Assembly (NCBI GenBank): GCA_015680685.1
Contig: MNCI01008931.1
Location: 156,348-220,347 of the forward strand
Source of the DNA: Gnetum montanum
Lineage: Eukaryota; Streptophyta; Gnetopsida; Gnetales; Gnetaceae
DNA length: 64,000 nucleotides
Reading direction: 5' to 3'
The translations under genes and the position numbers were made by a program. The notes under the pieces are model-generated. The model did not search any database. It was given only the letters and a program-made list of their open reading frames with translations, and was not told where the DNA came from. This document shows, in pieces, positions 59,409-64,000 of this stretch (positions within the stretch are counted from its first letter, which is position 1; each line of letters starts with the position of its first letter).

Positions 59409-61150
59409 AACCATGAGGATCCTCTCATGGAATTGCAGGGGATAGGGTACCCCCCTACAAGGAAAGATGTGACATACCCTTAAGGAAATTGTCGTCAAGG
59501 AAAGATGTGATATTGTATGTTTGCAGGAGACCAAGCTATAGCAACGGGATCTTCATTGGTTGCGTTGGCCATATTGGCATTCTCATTTTGTGGGTTGTCT
59601 GGGGAGAGTTGAGGGGTTAGCTTCTCTGTCATGATGGCCTTTTGAGGTGGTTGATGACTCCACGTGGAGTATCACTCTTTGCTTTTACCAGCAAGGCATA
59701 TGGCTCATGAACTTTTATGAAGCTCAACAGTGGGAGGAATAGCTGAGAGAGCTTGAACGGGTTGCCCTCCTGGTTTTGGATTAGGGAAATTGGATTTTGG
59801 TTGGTGACTTCAATCAGTGGTTGTCCAGTTGGGAGAAGTTTGATGGAGGCACTCTAGAGCCCCCTAGAGGTCAGTCTTTTCAGGGATTTATGGGCTGGTG
59901 GATATTGAAATTAGGGGATGTCAATTCATGTGGTGCAACCAGCGGAAGGGTCCTGACAGGAAATTGACCGGGTTTGGGTAGGGTCTCATCTATTGATGGA
60001 TCAAGGTGGGGGGTGACAGTCCTTGGGAAAGAGTGGGTGGGTTTAGATCACAGACCTCTTTTGTGTCTGATTGGCCCCCCAAAGGTGTGGAAGGGGGAGG
60101 GTGCAAGGTGCAATGCCGTTTCGATTTGTGCAGTTTTGGCTAATGAAACTATGGTTGAGGTCAGTGGTCAAGGATATTTGGGGAGGCTACTCTTCGCATG
60201 TTGACCCTAGGGACTTCCTTAAACAGGGGTTGACTTTGCTGAAGCAACATATTTGGGGGATCAATTTTGAAGATAAATACACTTTCAAGTCATGTTGGGA
60301 TGATTGGAGGCTATTTAGGGGATCTAGTCAAGAGGAGGATGAGGGGGAGGTGTTGAAGGCCCTCTAGGACTTAGACAAGGAGGAGGAGGTTTATTGGAGA
60401 CAACGGGGACAAGTGTGTTGGCTCTAAGAGGGGGATAGGATCACCCATTTCTTTTTTGTGACAACTCGCTTTGCACAAATGTACAAGCGGTTTAATATGT
60501 TAACCGTTGCAAGGGTTGACTTGGAGGGGAAGTGTGAGGTGGCACAGGTGATGTTGGATTACTAGTCAAATGTCTAGAAGCAAAACGTGATGAAGCCTCT
60601 CTCAATCAATATTGAGCAGATGTTGGGTGAGGAGAAGAATAGGTGGCTGTTGGCCCCCTTTAGTTGGGCCAAGCTAGAGGAGGCCTTTGCTTCCATGTAA
60701 GGGGGAGGGCACTTGGTCTGAATGGGTGGCCGGTGGAATTTTCAGGGCCTTCTTTGCTGTAATGGGAGATAATATAGTAGATGCTTTTAATGAGATGTTG
60801 TTTTGGGGGCAAGTTTGGCGGGAAATTAATTGTTCTCGTCTGGTGCTCATCCCAAAAATGGATGATCCCTCTACTCCTGCTCATTTTCAGCCCATTGGAG
60901 TTTGTAATACCTTAGGCTTTTCACAAAGATGTTGGTGGCTTGGTTGGCTCCTTTGATGCCTAGATTCATTGGGGAGCAACAGGCCAGGTTTGTCAAGGGG
61001 AGATATATATAGGACCAAATGGTGCTAGTGTAGGAGGTGATGCATTTGCTTCACATAACTAGATACCCAGGTATGTGCCTTAAGTTGGATATTGCCAAAG
61101 CTTATGATACAGTCTCTTGGAGTGCTCTTCAAGAAATCATGTTGTGGAGC
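59409..61150 (+). pseudogene. L1d ORF2: endonuclease and N-terminal RT
   Basis: Endonuclease motifs in order: MRILSWNCRG (59,409), ERCDIVCLQETKL (about 59,500-59,538), GNWILVGDFNQWLSSWEKFD (about 59,785-59,845), and WVGLDHRPLLCLIG (about 60,030). The linker includes EEEVYWRQRGQ (about 60,385). RT starts at about 60,650 with EFFRAFF-, VDAFNEMLFWGQVWREINCS (about 60,780), LVLIPKMDDPSTPAHFQPIG (about 60,840) and MCLKLDIAKAYDTVSWSALQ (about 61,075). In-frame TAG stops at 59,539, 59,740 and 59,782 stand where related LINEs would have Gln. The copy ends before the catalytic box. Confidence 0.8.
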
Positions 61151-61159
61151 ATGGGGAAT

Positions 61160-61545
61160 CGATGCCCTAGAAAATAGCAAAGTATCATAAGCATCGGGAC
61201 CAACAGGGGCCTGCTTTTGCAGAGATTGTGCTTGAGAGGTGGCTGGAGTTGGGGGATGTGGAATGGTGCTTAGCAAGGGAAGAGGTTGAGTCAGCTATGG
61301 TGGCGAAGTGTGCTTTTTGGGAGGAAAGGCTCAAGCAGTGGGAGGGGTTCTAGCAACAGTTGGCTCAACGATATGAGAAGGCGGCTAAGGAGGCAAGGAT
61401 CCATTAGGATCTAGCAGTGGTAGCGGCTTTGCAAGCTCTAGAGGAGGACCTTCGACAAACGATTAAAGATGAGCAGTAGGAAGAGGCGTGGCTCTAGGAG
61501 GAGTAGGTGAGGGAGGATATACATGAAGGGAGGAGGAGGCGTAGA
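61160..61545 (+). pseudogene. Orphan coiled-coil ORF remnant
   Basis: A plus-strand frame of about 125 codons with only TAG stops encodes AEIVLERWLELGDVEWCLAR, FWEERLKQWEGF, QQLAQRYEKAAKEARIH, LAVVAALQALEEDLRQTIKD and REDIHEGRRRR. The high Glu/Lys/Arg/Leu content with heptad spacing suggests a coiled coil. I do not recognise the family. It lies between the broken end of L1d and an LTR, so it may be part of the gag of another retroelement or a captured fragment. Confidence 0.4.
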
Positions 61546-61563
61546 TGCAACAAGAACTTGATC

Positions 61564-62138
61564 TGTCACATCCCCATTCCCAAATTATGTTGTTGCCTAA
61601 TGAAGATGGTGCCTTTTCATAACAAGTGTTATTGTTATCATAACAAGACCTAGAAGGACAGTTGTAATTAAGACCTGAAAGGGCATGTTGAATAATAGAT
61701 GTGTCTCTTAAGGTAACCTTTGGGGGTTTGACATAAGGCATTTATACATGGGGTTAGAGGTTGTGTTGGCATGGAGTGGTGGAGCCGGTACAGGCAAGTC
61801 ATGGGAGTCGGGTGAAGTGGGATAGGAAGTGGACTGGCCATCACTTCTAGCCAGGTTATAGGCCTAACTGTGGTGGTAGTGTTGGATTGCCTCTAAGGGG
61901 TAGATGCCAAAGGAAGAAAACTCCATGGAACACTCTTAGAGCATGATGTGGATATGCTATTCCATATCAATAAAGCATTCTTTTCTTTCTCTTTCTGCAT
62001 TTTTCCTATTATTTCCTTTATACATAATGTTGAATATCACATATGTTTCGTATTTGGTATATTTTCTTCGTACACATAATGTCCAATATGTATTGTATAT
62101 TTGACATTTGTCATAACATTCAGGGATGGGATGTCACA
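61564..62138 (+). repeat. 5' LTR of a plus-strand LTR element (G5)
   Basis: 575 bp from TGTCACATCCCC to GGGATGTCACA; the ends are near-perfect inverted repeats of each other, common in plant gypsy LTRs. It is followed two bases later by a tRNA-Met-type primer site. The partner LTR is outside the window. It seems to interrupt the coiled-coil frame to its left. Confidence 0.65.
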
Positions 62139-62140
62139 AT

Positions 62141-62153
62141 TGGTATTGGAGCA
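62141..62153 (+). promoter_or_regulatory. Primer-binding site of G5
   Basis: TGGTATTGGAGCA, two bases after the LTR; a common variant of the initiator-Met primer site TGGTATCAGAGC. Confidence 0.7.
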
Positions 62154-62560
62154 AACCATGACCCAAGGGCCATTCAAAACCATGGGCCAACTACAACATG
62201 AACCTGGTGATGAACCTTGAAGCCACAACACAAGGAAAGCCATTGATCATCACCACATAGGGAAATCCATTGATCATCACTAGATGTACCATATGTTTGT
62301 GATGTAAGTTAGAAGATACCTTTCCATTGATTTCCCAAACAATGGATCAGACATCTACATCCCAGCAATCAACAAAATTTTTTCATGGACATTATTAATC
62401 GACGAAAATTTGATCACACCTTATAAAGATTCATTAATCACAAGAGATGTTGGTAAGACAATGATACATTGGTCTAGGTTCATGTTGTAGTTGGCCCTCC
62501 ACAATTTTAAATATAAGAAAAATAGAAATAAAATAATTTTATTTTTTAAAAAAATTTCAG

Positions 62561-62660
62561 GGCATGCAGCCTTGTAGGGGTTGAGTTGGCCCTGCAGTGG
62601 CAGCATTGCCCTGCATAGGGCTGCACTAGCCCCGTGAGGGTAGCATTGCTCTTGTAGCGG
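62561..62660. repeat. Tandem array, 20-bp unit
   Basis: Units start at 62,579, 62,599, 62,619 and 62,639, with a shorter first copy at 62,561; for example GGCAGCATTGCCCTGCATAG then GGCTGCACTAGCCCCGTGAG. Confidence 0.75.
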
Positions 62661-63140
62661 CTACACCCTCTAAACACACCATCATTGGCCACACATCGTG
62701 CTGCCTTGCTCCATCGCTCGCCACCTCATTGTTGCTGCTCCTACCACGCTGTTGCCCACCTCCACGCGTCGCTGCCCTTAGCCACACGCACCACCGCCCA
62801 TGTTGTTTTTTCACCGTTTTCTTGCTCCGACTACATTGCCCCTTGCTGCGAATGGCCGCGCTGTGTAGACCTGTGTAGGTTGTAGCACCCTTGTTGAGGC
62901 TTGCCACCCTCTACCAACCTAGTGGCCACAGAAACTCTTCCTGCGTAGCAGTGCCAACCCCACGATTTGCACCAGCTTGCCCCTTTGCCGTTGTTGCAAA
63001 AAGCCTCACCTGCAGTTCGTAGAAACTCGTCATGTTTTTCAACGTCGTCGTTGACTGTGCCACTGCTGCCCTTCAGTTGCATTGCTCCTCCGGTGCTCTG
63101 TGGCCACCGTTGGCACCATGGATCGCCTTTGATGCTGCAG

Positions 63141-63250
63141 ATCATCACCTCGCATGCCGTTGATTATCACCTCCCATGCCATAGATCATCACCTTCCATG
63201 TCGTCAATCATCACTTCTCATGCCACACATCATCACCTCCCCTACTGTTG
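63141..63250. repeat. Tandem array, 22-bp unit
   Basis: Five units at exact 22-bp steps from 63,141, each beginning ATCATCACC or a one- to two-base variant, followed by CATGCC-like words. Confidence 0.8.
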
Positions 63251-63352
63251 ATCAGTGCCTCTCCTAACACTGTCAATCATTGCCTCTTCCAGCAGCATGC
63301 TTCATGGCTGACCTTGTTTGGTAGCGTTGGCTAATTGCGTAGGCTTGCAAAG

Positions 63353-63562
63353 GGCCACATGAGCTTAGAGATGGGCCGCACACACCCAATGATGGGCTGC
63401 ATGGCCCCTAAATAGGGCTGCACAAGCCTAGTAAACGGTCGAGTGAACCCTGAAATGGGTTGTGCATGCCTAGTGGAGAGCTGCGTAGACTCTAAAACGG
63501 GCTGCACAAGCCTAGTGGAGGGCCACGTGGACCTTGAAATGGGTCGTGCAGGCCCTAGGAAG
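63353..63562. repeat. Tandem array, 21-bp unit, ten copies
   Basis: Ten units at exact 21-bp steps from 63,353; the best are GGCTGCACAAGCCTAGTGGA(G) at 63,500 and its relative at 63,416. Alternate units differ (GGTCG..GAAATG type), suggesting a partly 42-bp higher-order unit. A multiple-of-three length keeps frames open on both strands. Confidence 0.85.
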
Positions 63563-63935
63563 GCCTTAAAAAATGACCACACCACGGGCCAACCTCTCAC
63601 CACCGTGGCTACACACACCATCTTGCCACCTTGCTGCTTGGTTGATTTGCCTATCACCACCATGCCTAGCCGTCGACGACACCCAGTAGCCACCCAGGCT
63701 ACTGCTGGCATGCCACCACGAATGTTGTTGTCGTGCTGTTAGTATGAAATGGTAAACTTTCTATGACATGATGGAAAATTTTGAATTGCTGTCAAGCAAT
63801 GGAAAAATTGAAATTTTCGTCAATTAATGGAACATTCAAAATTTCATCTTCAAACAATGAATTTAAATTAAGAACATACAAAAATAATTTTCGAATTTGA
63901 ATTTGGTGCTTTGGTAATAACAAGAATGAAAATTT

Positions 63936-64000
63936 TGTAATTAAGCATGCTCAATTTAGAGTAGAATTGGGATGGGTGACCTCTTGAGAAGTTTCGTTTT
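63936..64000 (+). repeat. Sequence derived from the 3' half of 5S rRNA
   Basis: AATTAAGCATGCTCAA..TTAGAGTAGAATTGGGATGGGTGACCTCTTGAGAAGT (63,939-63,991 in broken form) follows plant 5S rRNA from the AGTTAAGCGTGCTTGGGC region (box A) through GGATGGGTGACCTCCTGGGAAGT (box C), with mostly C-to-T and G-to-A changes. The 5' half of 5S is not recognisable upstream, so this is not a 5S gene. Some plant TRIM elements (Cassandra) carry such 5S pieces in their LTRs. The window ends inside the match. Confidence 0.75.

Larger units (their letters stand above)
57863..61150 (+). mobile_element. LINE L1d with 5' inversion, intron 3
   Basis: The first part of ORF1 is on minus (58,216-57,885) and the rest of ORF1, endonuclease and RT are on plus (58,290-61,150). 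The inverted piece ends, in LINE coordinates, almost exactly where the forward piece begins. That is the arrangement made by twin priming during LINE insertion. The forward part stops inside RT after LDIAKAYDTVSWSALQEIML, without a tail, so the 3' part was later lost. Confidence 0.8.
62154..63935 (+). other. Internal region of G5 with no recognisable gag
   Basis: No recognisable gag-pol motif. It holds three tandem arrays (62,561-62,660; 63,141-63,250; 63,353-63,562) in a GC-rich block (62,560-63,740), then AT-rich DNA. Long frames open on both strands here are low-complexity by-products of the repeats. Confidence 0.45.

Noticed and set aside
63141-63562. CRISPR-like array
   Set aside because: Units of 21-22 bp are directly adjacent with no unique spacers and the genome is eukaryotic.
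62626-63742. Long frames on both strands in the GC-rich block near the right end
   Set aside because: Low-complexity translations of tandem repeats, no start context, no domain.
57287-64000. Fourth exon of the SixA-like gene
   Set aside because: I looked for a frame with the GHN(K)GWE-type motif after exon 3 and found none; it must lie beyond the window.

Overview
The window looks like nuclear DNA of a large-genome seed plant, most likely a gymnosperm. It is AT-rich and dominated by old, nested, decayed retrotransposons. The only recognisable host gene has introns of about 10 kb filled with LINEs. There are no bacterial-type operons, no CRISPR array, and no tRNA or full rRNA gene that I can see. 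The species cannot be told from the sequence alone.

Left part (1-21,141): two copies of one decayed Ty3/gypsy family lie in opposite, divergent orientation (G1L on minus, about 2.3-17 kb; G1R on plus, 17.4-21.1 kb). They form a huge imperfect inverted repeat. G1L is split by a second gypsy-like element, A1 (3,024-11,936, minus), flanked by the near-identical target duplication TTAGG/TAAGG. A1 has degenerate gag, no visible protease, RT or integrase, and an extra ORF remnant (4.3-6.8 kb) with a long coiled coil. An assembly gap of 290 N (10,894-11,183) removes the edge of its right LTR.

Middle part (21,142-35,405): a copia-type element, C1 (21,142-33,731, minus), has about 1.06-kb LTRs, an initiator-Met-type primer site and gag, but no pol that I can see. 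A second family-A element, A2 (22,449-29,392, minus), is nested inside it with a perfect 5-bp duplication AGGTC. A2 has a primer site matching the 3' end of tRNA-Asp, gag and an aspartic protease, and again no RT or integrase. A third, truncated family-A copy, A3 (33,732-35,405), ends about 270 bp upstream of the TATA-like motif of the host gene.

Right part (35,650-64,000): a plus-strand SixA/phosphoglycerate-mutase-like phosphohistidine phosphatase gene with a probable N-terminal plastid transit peptide. Exon 1 (35,949-36,222), exon 2 (46,291-46,390) and exon 3 (57,107-57,286) join in phase at GT/AG borders. Introns 1 and 2 are 10,068 and 10,716 bp, and intron 3 runs past the window end. Intron 1 holds a long antisense L1-type LINE (L1a). 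Intron 2 holds a sense LINE lacking its RT core (L1b) and an antisense LINE (L1c), tail to tail. Intron 3 holds a LINE with a 5' inversion typical of twin priming (L1d), an orphan coiled-coil ORF remnant, a gypsy-type LTR with primer site, three short tandem-repeat arrays (20, 22 and 21 bp) and, at the very edge, a sequence derived from the 3' half of 5S rRNA.

The mobile elements are relics and do not work together as a system. Many in-frame stops are TAG where CAG (Gln) is expected, as C-to-T decay of methylated CHG sites would produce. The most unusual items are the gag(-protease) family A with its optional extra ORF, the twin-primed LINE, the 5S-derived edge sequence and the extreme intron sizes.
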